Part shown: positions 1 to 6,999 of the stretch, piece after piece
How positions within the stretch are numbered: the stretch's first letter is position 1
Layout: each line of letters starts with the position of its first letter
Assembly: GCA_016235345.1 (NCBI GenBank)
Contig: JACRLG010000023.1
Coordinates: forward strand, 211,449-275,448
From: Deltaproteobacteria bacterium
GTDB taxonomy: Bacteria; Desulfobacterota; Desulfobacteria; Desulfobacterales; Desulfatibacillaceae
Length of the DNA stretch: 64,000 nucleotides
Direction: 5' to 3'
Position numbers and translations under genes: made by a program
The notes under the pieces: model-generated
Database searches by the model: none
Seen by the model: only the letters and a program-made list of their open reading frames with translations
Told to the model about the DNA's origin: nothing

Positions 1-124
1 AATTTACGGTTGCCCGGTTCGCCACGCTGGTTCCCGAAGGGGTGCCCACGGCGTAAGCGCTGGTTGCGAAGACGGCGATGAGAAATATGGCCGTTGCCAT
101 AGCCATCAATTTTCTTGTCTGCAT
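1..124 (-). CDS. Exported DUF11-type protein, N-terminal fragment (runs off the window)
   Basis: Only the first 41 codons are inside the window. They encode a signal peptide (MQTRKLMAMATAIFLIAVFA then TSAYA) and a mature start VGTPSGTSVANRATVN. That start closely matches the mature N-terminus of the protein at 750-1736 (IGTPAGTPINNVATATF), so the two are paralogues, probably exported surface or envelope proteins with DUF11-type repeats. A good ribosome site (AAAGGAGAAGG) precedes the ATG. It lies 117 nt downstream of the gene at 242-736 on the same strand, with a strong hairpin between them. The C-terminal part and total length are unknown. Confidence 0.75.
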   Translation of the reverse strand, partial: MQTRKLMAMATAIFLIAVFATSAYAVGTPSGTSVANRATVN

Positions 125-179
125 GATTCCTTCTCCTTTGATTCCGAAGGGGGGGTGTCCCCCGTTTAAACCGAACCGG

Positions 180-215
180 GCGAACGTCCGGCCCGATAGC
201 TTTGCGGACGTTCGC
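180..215. other. Intergenic hairpin (11-bp perfect stem)
   Basis: GCGAACGTCCG at 180-190 pairs perfectly with CGGACGTTCGC at 205-215 around a 14-nt loop. It sits between two co-directional minus-strand genes and has no T-run on either side, so an mRNA processing or stabilising role is as likely as termination. Confidence 0.5.
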
Positions 216-241
216 TCAATTCACCGGTATGCTGAACTTTC

Positions 242-736
242 CTACTTGAGCTTTGCCTTAAAGCTCACCCTGCCCTTTTCGCCGGGCCTGACGGCTTTTT
301 TGAGGGTCCAGCGGACGCCCGTGTAATCTTCGGGCATCGCGGGACGATAGGTTCCGTCGGCCTTTTTGACCCTAAGGTCCTTTTCCGGGTGATAGGTCTT
401 TCCGCCGTCCACCGAAAAGGTGATGGAAGTGTCCCTGCCTTCTGCGCTTCCCGGAACGTAGATCATGTGTTCCGGCACCGGGTTGTCGAGGACCACCTTT
501 TCGGCGGGTTTGTCGCTCACGTGCCTGAAGGACACCGAGTAGATTATCTCGTCGCCGGGTATAACCTTTTCGGCGGCAACGAGCTTCTTCACGGCCTTGC
601 CGGAAGCGTCCGTCACCACAACTTCCTTTTCAGCCAGGGAGGTGAGTTCAATGGCTCCCCTGGTTTCGGCAAAGGCTGAAAAAGCGGAAATGGCCAGAAA
701 GCTTATTGCGAAAAACGCTATGATGCTTTTTCTCAT
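242..736 (-). CDS. Exported DUF11-like protein, 164 aa
   Basis: A signal peptide (residues 1-23, ending AFSAFA) is followed by a single all-beta domain of about 140 residues. Its pattern resembles a DUF11 repeat: a conflict-type opening (VIPGDEIIYSVSFRHVSDK), a middle with VLDNPVPEHMIYVPGSAEG and an end with WTLKKAVRPGEKGRVSFKAK. In this family such domains are immunoglobulin-like repeats of surface or secreted proteins with no known enzyme activity. AAGGAGTAAC lies just upstream of the ATG. The start is 13 nt after the stop of the gene at 750-1736, so the two are almost certainly co-transcribed. Function unknown; an envelope structural role is inferred. Confidence 0.8.
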   Translation of the reverse strand: MRKSIIAFFAISFLAISAFSAFAETRGAIELTSLAEKEVVVTDASGKAVKKLVAAEKVIPGDEIIYSVSFRHVSDKPAEKVVLDNPVPEHMIYVPGSAEGRDTSITFSVDGGKTYHPEKDLRVKKADGTYRPAMPEDYTGVRWTLKKAVRPGEKGRVSFKAKLK

Positions 737-749
737 GGCTTGTTACTCC

Positions 750-1736
750 TTACTGGAGCGTCACCTTGAAGGTGATGTTCTGCTGGGGGGAGGCCGAGGT
801 GAGGTTGCCTAACTCGACGGTAACCACGCCGGGGGTGGTTGCGCCCACGTCGCCCGCGTCCGCGTCGTTGCCGTCGGTGAGCGGATTCACGTTGAGCGTA
901 AGGGTTCCCGCGTTGTAGCTGGTGCCTGCGGGGATGGAGTCGGTTATCTTCATGTTGGCCGCCGTCCCGCTTCCCGCCACGACGACGGAGATGGTGTAGG
1001 TGACCACCGCGCCGGGTACGGGCTGGTTGCCGCTGAAGGGATCGAGGATGGAGGAAGTCTTGGTGATGGTCACCACCACGTTGGACACCACGTAGGTTCC
1101 GAGCTTGGCGTCATCGCCTCCTGTGGAGCCCACCACTGCGTCGGTTCCGCCTTCGCCCGCGCCAGCCACAACGGTTCCGGGAGCGCCGGTGCCGGTCTTG
1201 GATGCGGCGGTGAGGCGGGTGTTGCCAAGGTTACCGTCTGCAAGGCCCAAGGGGATGTTGTTTAGAACCAGGATGCGGATGGAGCCGTTGGCGGCGATAA
1301 CGGGATCGTTCACACCGGGTATGTACTGGGTGTCTACGCCTGCGTTATAGGCTCCGTTGCCGTTGGTGTCGAAGTAGAGGTCGAGGAGCGACGGGTCGAA
1401 ATTGTCGCCGCCGATACCTGCGGAAAGACCCGCCAGGGTATAGGAGTCAGAGCCGTTACCGGTGTTGGTTACGGTGAAGTAGAGGGCCTTGTTGGCGTCG
1501 CCCGGCTGCACCACCACGTTTGCGGCATCCTGCCAGGTGACCGTCACGTTTAAAATTTCGGCCACTATGATGGTGCTGACGTTGGAGTTCTGGCTCACTG
1601 TCTGGGTGCCCACCTCGAAGGTGGCTGTGGCCACGTTGTTGATGGGGGTTCCGGCGGGGGTGCCGATGGCCATTGCCTGGCCGGCGAAGACTGCGAGGAT
1701 GATGGCTGCTGCGATGAGGATTCTTGATTTTTGCAT
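750..1736 (-). CDS. Exported protein with DUF11-type repeat, 328 aa
   Basis: First gene of a minus-strand group of three exported proteins. Residues 1-23 are a signal peptide (ending GQAMA). The mature part begins IGTPAGTPINNVATATFEVG, is rich in Asn, Gly, Thr and Asp, and contains two beta-rich domains. The second, from about residue 225, has the DUF11 signature of a conserved-repeat protein: PVPGAVVTYTISVVVAGSG, then MKITDSIPAGTSYNAGTLTL. Its composition (very few Lys, Arg or Cys) suits an extracellular or outer-surface location. The ribosome site is AGGAAGAG. Upstream is a long AT-rich region likely to hold the promoter. Partners and ligand are unknown. Confidence 0.82.
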   Translation of the reverse strand: MQKSRILIAAAIILAVFAGQAMAIGTPAGTPINNVATATFEVGTQTVSQNSNVSTIIVAEILNVTVTWQDAANVVVQPGDANKALYFTVTNTGNGSDSYTLAGLSAGIGGDNFDPSLLDLYFDTNGNGAYNAGVDTQYIPGVNDPVIAANGSIRILVLNNIPLGLADGNLGNTRLTAASKTGTGAPGTVVAGAGEGGTDAVVGSTGGDDAKLGTYVVSNVVVTITKTSSILDPFSGNQPVPGAVVTYTISVVVAGSGTAANMKITDSIPAGTSYNAGTLTLNVNPLTDGNDADAGDVGATTPGVVTVELGNLTSASPQQNITFKVTLQ

Positions 1737-2435
1737 TTCGCTCTTCCTTTTCTTGTGGTTGTTGCGGCTTGTGAAGCTCTGTTCTTCCAGTGTTGCTGCT
1801 GACCCGAAAGCCTCCTTTCCCTGTGCGGGCCTATGGCGCTCTTGCCTCTCTTTGTCCTTTCATGACGAATGCTCCTTTTGGTGTTGATGTTGAAAAACAG
1901 GTCCGCCTCTTTTCCGCCAATGCCTATGTTGCCTGTACTCGTACCGGTTAAGGGGAATGAGTTCTTCACGGTCGTCTCTTCCCCGGTGTCTTCATACCTG
2001 TTATTTTTTGATCAAAATTTATTGTTTCATCATGAAAAGTATGATAAAAGAGAAGTAATTATATGAATACCATTTCCTTCCCGAATGCCTCGCCTGGGAA
2101 TGGATATATGGCCCACTGAATAATAATCATTTTCATATTCAATTCATATATTGGATTATTATGTAGAAAATATTTAGAAAAACTAGCTGTTTCTCTCTTA
2201 TGAAACAATCGGTAACAGAATTGATGTGCTTATGGCCCTTTTTTTAAGCAATACTTTAGAATGACGGGCTTATCATACCCGCCAGGGGCAAAAATATCAG
2301 GTAGGCTAGGCGGACGGGCTGATTGCATGGGTGGCGGCGGCGGGCATTGGGGAAAAATTTTGCGGAGATGCTTTTACGGATGTTTCGGGGCGGTGATATC
2401 GGGGCCTGGATTTTGGGGCAAGGGCGGCCTGAAAC
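1737..2435. other. Gene-free, AT-rich upstream region
   Basis: I see no credible gene here. From about 1990 to 2260 the composition is strikingly AT-rich compared with the GC-rich surroundings. A 10-bp inverted repeat, ATTGTTTCAT at 2021-2030 and ATGAAACAAT at 2200-2209, brackets this stretch. It lies upstream of the minus-strand gene starting at 1736 and probably carries its promoter and regulator sites; no single -35/-10 pair stands out enough to call. Confidence 0.4.
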
Positions 2436-2477
2436 AAAAAAAAGGGGTCGGCGGCCATGTGGATGGCTGCCGACCCC
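2436..2477 (-). terminator. Rho-independent terminator
   Basis: GGGGTCGGCGGCCA (2444-2457) pairs with TGGCTGCCGACCCC (2464-2477), 13 of 14 positions, 6-nt loop. Read on the minus strand it is followed by eight U residues (A-run at 2436-2443). It would end transcripts of the minus-strand pair 3043-3597 and 2610-2954. Confidence 0.75.
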
Positions 2478-2546
2478 TGAATTTTTGACGGGAAAATACC
2501 CTTCTGACTACTGCCAGAGAAAGACCTTGCGCCAGCCATTGATGAG

Positions 2547-2579
2547 GGCCCCGGCCTTTCAGAAGTCCGGGGCCTTTTT
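2547..2579 (+). terminator. GC hairpin followed by T5
   Basis: GGCCCCGG at 2547-2554 pairs with CCGGGGCC at 2567-2574, then TTTTT. It is shaped like a plus-strand terminator, although no plus-strand gene lies just upstream. It may insulate the convergent region or act as part of the 3' end of the minus-strand gene at 2610. Confidence 0.4.
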
Positions 2580-2609
2580 GACCAAGCGGCGGGCTTTAAC
2601 CCGGCTGTT

Positions 2610-2954
2610 TCAGATTCCGCTCACAAGCACCATGATGAGCACCGCGCTTCCTACCAGGTAAAACGTGGTCCAGTAGTAGCTTGGCTTTTTCTCGTCATCA
2701 TCCTCTCCTGCCCTCATCTGGGCGAGGTTTTGAACCTGGTCGGCCCCGGCCCGGTCCTGGGCCGCGATTTCACCGGCGTTTGACGCTTCCTGGGAAATGA
2801 CTTCGCCCGCAGCCTGGCCTTTTTCAATGACGGTGGCCGCGTCGGAGGCCCTTTTCACCACCTCGGCGCTGGAAGCCGCCGGAACGGACCCGGCCAGGAG
2901 GATGGCGCATAATACTATGCTGATTATCCTTAAAATGCTTTTCCCCGTTTTCAT
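2610..2954 (-). CDS. Small exported protein with C-terminal membrane anchor, 114 aa
   Basis: I chose the internal ATG at 2954 because CCGGGGGAGG precedes it and a hydrophobic signal sequence (residues 7-29, ending ASSA) follows directly. Residues 31-90 are an Ala/Glu/Gln-rich helical stretch with heptad-like spacing (QAAGEVISQEASNAGEIAAQ) ending in an acidic-basic patch, EDDDEKK. Residues 95-113 form a C-terminal membrane segment (FYLVGSAVLIMVLVSG). The next gene upstream is a C39-like peptidase lipoprotein. The layout, a peptidase beside a small doubly hydrophobic protein, resembles the PA2778/PA2779 gene pairs of pseudomonads, but sequence likeness to PA2779 is not evident to me. Function unknown; it could be a substrate or anchor of the peptidase. 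Confidence 0.72.
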   Translation of the reverse strand: MKTGKSILRIISIVLCAILLAGSVPAASSAEVVKRASDAATVIEKGQAAGEVISQEASNAGEIAAQDRAGADQVQNLAQMRAGEDDDEKKPSYYWTTFYLVGSAVLIMVLVSGI

Positions 2955-3042
2955 TGATCCTCCCCCGGTTGATAGGTTGCTGAAAAACTGAGCCGGACGG
3001 TTTACGGCATAGATGCCCGAAGTTCCTGGCCCGGCATGTCGA

Positions 3043-3597
3043 TCATTTGCCTTGGCCCTGGGGCACTGCCAGAAGCGCGAAATTGGCCGCCTTGCGCCAC
3101 CTGTCGGCGAAATCCTCCGAATCGAGCCAGACCCGGCCATGCGCGGGATCGTTTAAAATGATCCGGCTCCTGTCCTTGGAATAGCCCACCGCCACCGCAA
3201 AGTGCCGCCGCCCTTCCTCGCCCATCATGACTATTACGGGGCGGGTGGCGGAAAGATGCCCGAAAAGGTCGTCGATGCGCGATGAATACACCCTTGCGGA
3301 ATACCCCACCGAAGCCGCCACCCCGCAAAGTTCCTCGCCGGAAAAACCCTCCCTTGGGCAGGGGGAGGCCAGAAGGGCGGAAACGGCCTCCGGGGAAAGC
3401 CCCCAGTAGGCCATGACCATTCCCAGGCAGGCGCTTCCGCAGCACGGCCCCTTTTCCTGCAGTCGCACCGGCACGTCCAATATATAGGTTTCGCCGCCTT
3501 TTTCGTACTCCGCCGAAACCTGGTTGTGCACCGCCCTGGTGGCGCAGGACGTGAAGATGAAACAGAAACACAAGACCGTGAATATGGATTTTTTCAC
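3043..3597 (-). CDS. C39-like cysteine peptidase family lipoprotein, 184 aa
   Basis: The N-terminus is a lipoprotein signal with a lipobox-type end (FIFTSC, Cys18), so the protein is probably membrane-tethered on the periplasmic side. The remainder fits a papain-like C39 fold. A Cys motif QEKGPCCGSACLGMVMAYWG lies at residues 47-66, a histidine in GRRHFAVAVGYS at residue 132, and an Asn-Asp pair in IILNDPAHG at 149-150, giving a plausible Cys-His-Asp triad. Canonical members have QCGPAALAM; here the site reads PCCGSACLGM, with doubled Cys52/53 and an extra Cys57, so which one is the nucleophile is unclear. Such stand-alone domains are found in peptidases and in inactive relatives. The small anchored protein at 2610-2954 follows 88 nt downstream. 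Confidence 0.75.
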   Translation of the reverse strand: MKKSIFTVLCFCFIFTSCATRAVHNQVSAEYEKGGETYILDVPVRLQEKGPCCGSACLGMVMAYWGLSPEAVSALLASPCPREGFSGEELCGVAASVGYSARVYSSRIDDLFGHLSATRPVIVMMGEEGRRHFAVAVGYSKDRSRIILNDPAHGRVWLDSEDFADRWRKAANFALLAVPQGQGK

Positions 3598-3701
3598 TTT
3601 TTGGCTCCGCGCATGATTGATATGGGCTCACAATAGGTTGAAACACATGCTTATGTCAACACGGGACAGTTTGTTCAGAGCCTGAAATTCGGGTTTTCAC
3701 C

Positions 3702-3730
3702 TTGACGCCGGGCCCTCGCAATGCCAGAAT
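3702..3730 (+). promoter_or_regulatory. Candidate sigma-70 promoter for cvpA-mazG-hisH
   Basis: TTGACG (3702-3707), 17-nt spacer, CAGAAT (3725-3730, four of six consensus matches). It would start transcription about 15 nt before the cvpA start, just upstream of the GGGGGAG ribosome site. Confidence 0.4.
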
Positions 3731-3752
3731 ACGTCAAAAAGGGGGAGCGACC

Positions 3753-4316
3753 ATGAATATTCTCGACTTGTTCATGCTGGGCCTTTTGGGCTGGGGTCTC
3801 GTGCGCGGCTATTTCCGGGGCATCATAAGCGAAACGTCTTCGATTCTGGGCGTTGTGGCGGGTTTTTGGGCCGCCCGGCACTGGTACGTGGGCATGGCCT
3901 CCGGCCTGGCCGGATGGGTGAAAAACCCCGAATCGGCCTGGGTCACCCACCCGCATTACCCCAAGATCGTGGCGTTTCTGGCCATTTTTTTCAGCATTTA
4001 CTTCATAGTGAGCCTTCTTGGCTGGGGGATAAAGACCCTTGCCAGGGTGGCCCAACTGGGATGGATGGACCGCATGTTCGGCGCGCTGTTCGGCCTTTTG
4101 AAGGGCTCCATGCAGTGCAGCATCATCCTCCTGGCCTTCACGGTGTTCAGCCCCACAGGGGAATCGGTCGTGCTGGAAAATTCCAAGGTCGCCCCAAGGG
4201 TCACATTTGTTGCCGTGAGGGTCGCCAAACTGGCCCCGGCCGACTGGAGGGCCCAGTTCCTGGAAAAGCTGGAAACCCTGAAGGTTGCCTGGCAGGCCAA
4301 AAAAACCGGAACGTGA
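3753..4316 (+). CDS. cvpA: CvpA family membrane protein, 187 aa
   Basis: Four hydrophobic segments, at about residues 5-22, 28-45, 75-97 and 112-135, match the CvpA/colicin V production family. Family-typical features are the opening NILDLFMLGLLGWGLVRGYF, the GIISE segment after helix 1, and the Gly-rich RMFGALFGLLKGSMQ helix near the end. Homologues are inner-membrane proteins linked to colicin V export, envelope homeostasis and biofilm; the molecular activity is not settled. The ATG at 3753 is chosen because GGGGGAG precedes it. A likely operon continues with mazG 30 nt downstream. Confidence 0.88.
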   Translation: MNILDLFMLGLLGWGLVRGYFRGIISETSSILGVVAGFWAARHWYVGMASGLAGWVKNPESAWVTHPHYPKIVAFLAIFFSIYFIVSLLGWGIKTLARVAQLGWMDRMFGALFGLLKGSMQCSIILLAFTVFSPTGESVVLENSKVAPRVTFVAVRVAKLAPADWRAQFLEKLETLKVAWQAKKTGT

Positions 4317-4346
4317 CGGCCAGGAACGGATCACGGGCCATTTTCC

Positions 4347-5099
4347 ATGAAAATGAATTTTATGACCGACGCTGAAACAGCGATCTCCGGGGATCCCGGA
4401 GAGCCGCTTTCAAAACTTTGCGAGCTTGTGGAGACCCTGCGGGGCGAAAACGGCTGCCCCTGGGACAGGGTCCAGACCGCAGAAACCATGCGGGTCTATC
4501 TTATAGAGGAAGCCTTCGAGCTCTTGGAGGCCCTTGACCACGGGGCCCCCGACGACGTCTGCGAGGAGCTTGGCGACGTGCTTTTTCAGGTCTTTTTCCT
4601 GGCGAGCCTTTTCCGGGAAAAGGGCCTTTTCGGCATGGCGGACGTGGCCCGAAGGAACGCGGCCAAGATGATCCGCCGCCACCCCCATGTTTTCGGCGAC
4701 GAAAAGGCCGAAAGCGCCGAAGATGTGCGCCGCCGCTGGTTCGAGCTGAAAAACGCCCGGCACGCCGATAAAACCCCCCACCAGGTGGTTTCCAAGGTTC
4801 CCAGGGGGCTTCCGGCTCTTCTGCGGGCCTACCGTGTGTGCGAGAGGGCGCATAGGGTGGGGGTTTCCCCCTTTCCCGAAGAAAACCTCCTGGACGGCGT
4901 AAAAAACCGCCTGTCCGGGCTTCTGGCTGCGTCGGCCACGGGCGACAAAAATGCGGTATCGGGTGCCCTGGGCGACCTTCTGCTCAATCTGGCGGCTGCG
5001 TCATTTTCAATGGGAACCCACCCGGACACCGCTCTTTCAGGGGCTCTCGACAGATTCATCGAAAAACTGGAAATTGCTGAAAGGCCGGAAAAAGAGTGA
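4347..5099 (+). CDS. mazG: MazG nucleoside triphosphate pyrophosphohydrolase, 250 aa
   Basis: MazG hydrolyses (d)NTPs to monophosphates and pyrophosphate, clearing non-canonical nucleotides and lowering (p)ppGpp in enterics. The all-alpha NTP-PPase domain is clear: LVETLRGENGCPWDRVQT, then metal-binding EEAFELLEALDHG and EELGDVLFQVFFLA (the EExxE...ExxD pattern), then RRHPHVFGDEKAESAEDVRRRW. The C-terminal repeat domain is also present (LPALLRAYRVCERAHRVG; ALGDLLLNLAAASF), so it is the full two-domain form, close to the 263 residues of the E. coli enzyme. The second domain looks more diverged, as is usual. In-frame ATGs at 4347, 4353 and 4362 leave the start slightly uncertain. Its stop overlaps the hisH start. 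Confidence 0.93.
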   Translation: MKMNFMTDAETAISGDPGEPLSKLCELVETLRGENGCPWDRVQTAETMRVYLIEEAFELLEALDHGAPDDVCEELGDVLFQVFFLASLFREKGLFGMADVARRNAAKMIRRHPHVFGDEKAESAEDVRRRWFELKNARHADKTPHQVVSKVPRGLPALLRAYRVCERAHRVGVSPFPEENLLDGVKNRLSGLLAASATGDKNAVSGALGDLLLNLAAASFSMGTHPDTALSGALDRFIEKLEIAERPEKE

Positions 5100-5719
5100 T
5101 CGCCATAATCGACTACGACGCGGGCAACCTCACAAGCGTTCTGCGGGCCGTGAATTTTCTCGGCGCGAAATGCCAGGTGACCCGCGATCTTAATAGCATT
5201 TCCAGGGCCGACCGGATCATTTTCCCCGGAGTGGGAGCCGCTGGCTCGGCAATGGAGAGCCTTGGCCGCTACGGCCTGGACAAGGCCCTTAAAGACGCCT
5301 TTTCCGCCGGAAAGCCCATCCTTGGCATCTGCCTGGGAACCCAGGTGATACTTTCATATTCCGAGGAAAACGACACCCCCTGCCTGGGCCTGGTCCCCGG
5401 ACGGGTGACGGCCTTTTCACAAAACATGGTATCGGGCGGCCTTCGCCTCAAGGTTCCCCACATGGGCTGGAATTCCGTGAAGGCCACAAAACCCCACCCG
5501 GTCCTTTCCGGCATTCGGGACGAGCTTCTGTTCTATTTCGTCCACAGCTATTACCCGCGCCCGGAAAACCCGGAGCACACCCTTGCCGAGACCGTTTACG
5601 GAGAGCCCTTCGCCTCGGTCATCGGGGTCAAAAACCTCATCGCCACCCAATTCCACCCGGAAAAGAGCGGCGAGCCGGGCTTGGCGCTCTTGCGGAATTT
5701 CATTTCCTGGCAGCCATAA
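5096..5719 (+). CDS. hisH: HisH, glutaminase subunit of imidazole glycerol phosphate synthase
   Basis: HisH hydrolyses glutamine and channels ammonia to HisF, which makes imidazole glycerol phosphate and AICAR in histidine synthesis. The class I amidotransferase triad is visible: Cys79 in ILGICLGTQ, and His187 and Glu189 in QFHPEKSG. The oxyanion strand is FPGVGA and the length (207 aa) is normal. The start is a GTG at 5096 overlapping the mazG stop by 4 nt (GTGA), so translation is probably coupled. No hisF, hisA or other his gene is within the window, which is unusual because hisH normally sits beside hisA/hisF. It could serve a dedicated pathway with a distant HisF. A long hairpin repeat begins on its stop codon. 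Confidence 0.92.
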   Translation: MIAIIDYDAGNLTSVLRAVNFLGAKCQVTRDLNSISRADRIIFPGVGAAGSAMESLGRYGLDKALKDAFSAGKPILGICLGTQVILSYSEENDTPCLGLVPGRVTAFSQNMVSGGLRLKVPHMGWNSVKATKPHPVLSGIRDELLFYFVHSYYPRPENPEHTLAETVYGEPFASVIGVKNLIATQFHPEKSGEPGLALLRNFISWQP

Positions 5720-5843
5720 CAGCCTGTCTAAAAACGCGAATCGCTGTGTCACGCATCACGGCGCGGGTCGTCATATACGAAAAGTATTATTCCTCCCCGC
5801 GCCGCTCGCGTTCCTTGCGCTTCATCGTTTTTAATCAGGCTTC
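5718..5843. repeat. Long hairpin repeat, copy 1 (GC-type inner stem)
   Basis: Begins within the hisH stop codon (TAACAGCCTG). Arm A is AAAACGCGAATCGCTGTGTC, arm B ends CTTGCGCTTCATCGTTTTT. The inner stem GGCGCGGG pairs with CCCGCGCC around ATATACGAAAAGTAT. Arm A faces the 3' end of hisH. Confidence 0.85.
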
Positions 5844-5890
5844 ACATCCGGCCTTTTCAACGTGCTTATATGGATTGTTTCGGGAAAATA

Positions 5891-6787
5891 ATGAAAAAGG
5901 CCGTAATCAGGGAGATAAGGCAGGGGCTCTACAGGATCGCCCTGCCGGTGGAAATAAGGGGCTTTTCCGATTTCATAGGGGTCTTCGTCCACACCGGGGA
6001 CCCCTGCTTTTTGGTGGACACCGGCCCGGCCTCCACTGCGGACGCCCTCATCGACGCCCTTGATACGCTTTCCGCAACCCGGCTCGATAACGTTCTCTTA
6101 ACCCACATCCACCTCGATCACGCCGGGGCCACCGGGGACCTTGTCCACCGGCTGGGGCCTTTGAAGGTGGCGTGCCATTCCACCGGCATCCGCCACATGG
6201 CACATCCAGAAAAGCTCTGGGCCGGAAGCCTCGCCACCCTGGGCGACACGGCCAGGGCCTACGGACCCTTGCGCCCCACACCCCCTGAATGCCTTGTCCC
6301 TGCGGAAGGCTTCGGGGAGGGCGGAATCCTGGCCCTTCCCACTCCTGGGCACGCGGCCCATCACGTGAGCTACGTTCATGGCGACGTGCTTTTCGCGGGC
6401 GAGGCAGCCGGGATGTACACCCCCTTCGAGGACGGCGGGGTCTTCATAAGGCCCGCCACTCCGCCCAAGTTTTTTTTCGATACCTATATAAACAGCCTGG
6501 ACAGCCTCCTTCCCCATTCGGACAAAACCGTGTGCTACGCCCATTACGGGGTGCGGAAAAACGCAAGGGAGCTTTTTCTGGCCCACAGGGACCAGATTTT
6601 TCTGTGGCGCGGGATCGTGGAAAAGGCCGTGGGGGAGCGGATCGGGGACAACCTTGTGGACGAGTGTATAGGCCGCCTTCTGGCCCAGGACCCGCTGATG
6701 CGCCATTGGGACAGGTTTTCCGAAGACGTGAAAAGCCGGGAGCTCATCTTTCTCAAAAATTCGGTGAGGGGTTTCGCCGGGTCCTGA
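5891..6787 (+). CDS. Metallo-beta-lactamase fold hydrolase, 298 aa
   Basis: The zinc site motif THIHLDHAG (His72, His74, Asp76, His77) sits after FLVDTGPAST, the usual MBL-fold order, followed by TPGHAAHHV. Where most members have a bridging Asp (FxGD), this one reads LFAGEAAG with Glu, and a final His is likely in CYAHYGVRK. The C-terminal 90 residues are helical. The family covers thioesterases, glyoxalase II-like enzymes and others; the substrate cannot be told from sequence. I prefer the ATG at 5891 (GGGAAAATA before it) over the one at 5870. It stands alone between a hairpin repeat and a promoter-led gene. Confidence 0.85.
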   Translation: MKKAVIREIRQGLYRIALPVEIRGFSDFIGVFVHTGDPCFLVDTGPASTADALIDALDTLSATRLDNVLLTHIHLDHAGATGDLVHRLGPLKVACHSTGIRHMAHPEKLWAGSLATLGDTARAYGPLRPTPPECLVPAEGFGEGGILALPTPGHAAHHVSYVHGDVLFAGEAAGMYTPFEDGGVFIRPATPPKFFFDTYINSLDSLLPHSDKTVCYAHYGVRKNARELFLAHRDQIFLWRGIVEKAVGERIGDNLVDECIGRLLAQDPLMRHWDRFSEDVKSRELIFLKNSVRGFAGS

Positions 6788-6826
6788 ACGGGCTTTTTGC
6801 GGGGCGGCCCGACCCCTTTAACGGTA

Positions 6827-6856
6827 TTGACGAAAATTTCCGATCTGTTATATACT
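6827..6856 (+). promoter_or_regulatory. Sigma-70 promoter upstream of the gene at 7000
   Basis: TTGACG (6827-6832), 18-nt spacer, TATACT (6851-6856). Transcription would start near 6863, giving a leader of about 135 nt that contains a GC hairpin (CCCGGCC/GGCCGGG at 6919-6943) followed by a T-run around 6960-6966, so some attenuation is possible. Confidence 0.6.
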
Positions 6857-6999
6857 TATGAAATCTACAAGGAAGCCTTGAACTTTTTTGAAAAATGCCG
6901 AACGGCGAATTTCCGCCGCCCGGCCTTTGAGGAAAGGGCCGGGGCTGAAAGCCCGCCGCGTTTTTTATGCCAAATACCCTTCTGGGGGGATGAAAAGTC

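Noticed and set aside
1595..1969. 124-codon minus-strand open frame before the DUF11 gene
   Set aside because: Overlaps the supported DUF11 gene in another frame and is Lys/Arg/Gln-biased; more likely leader sequence.
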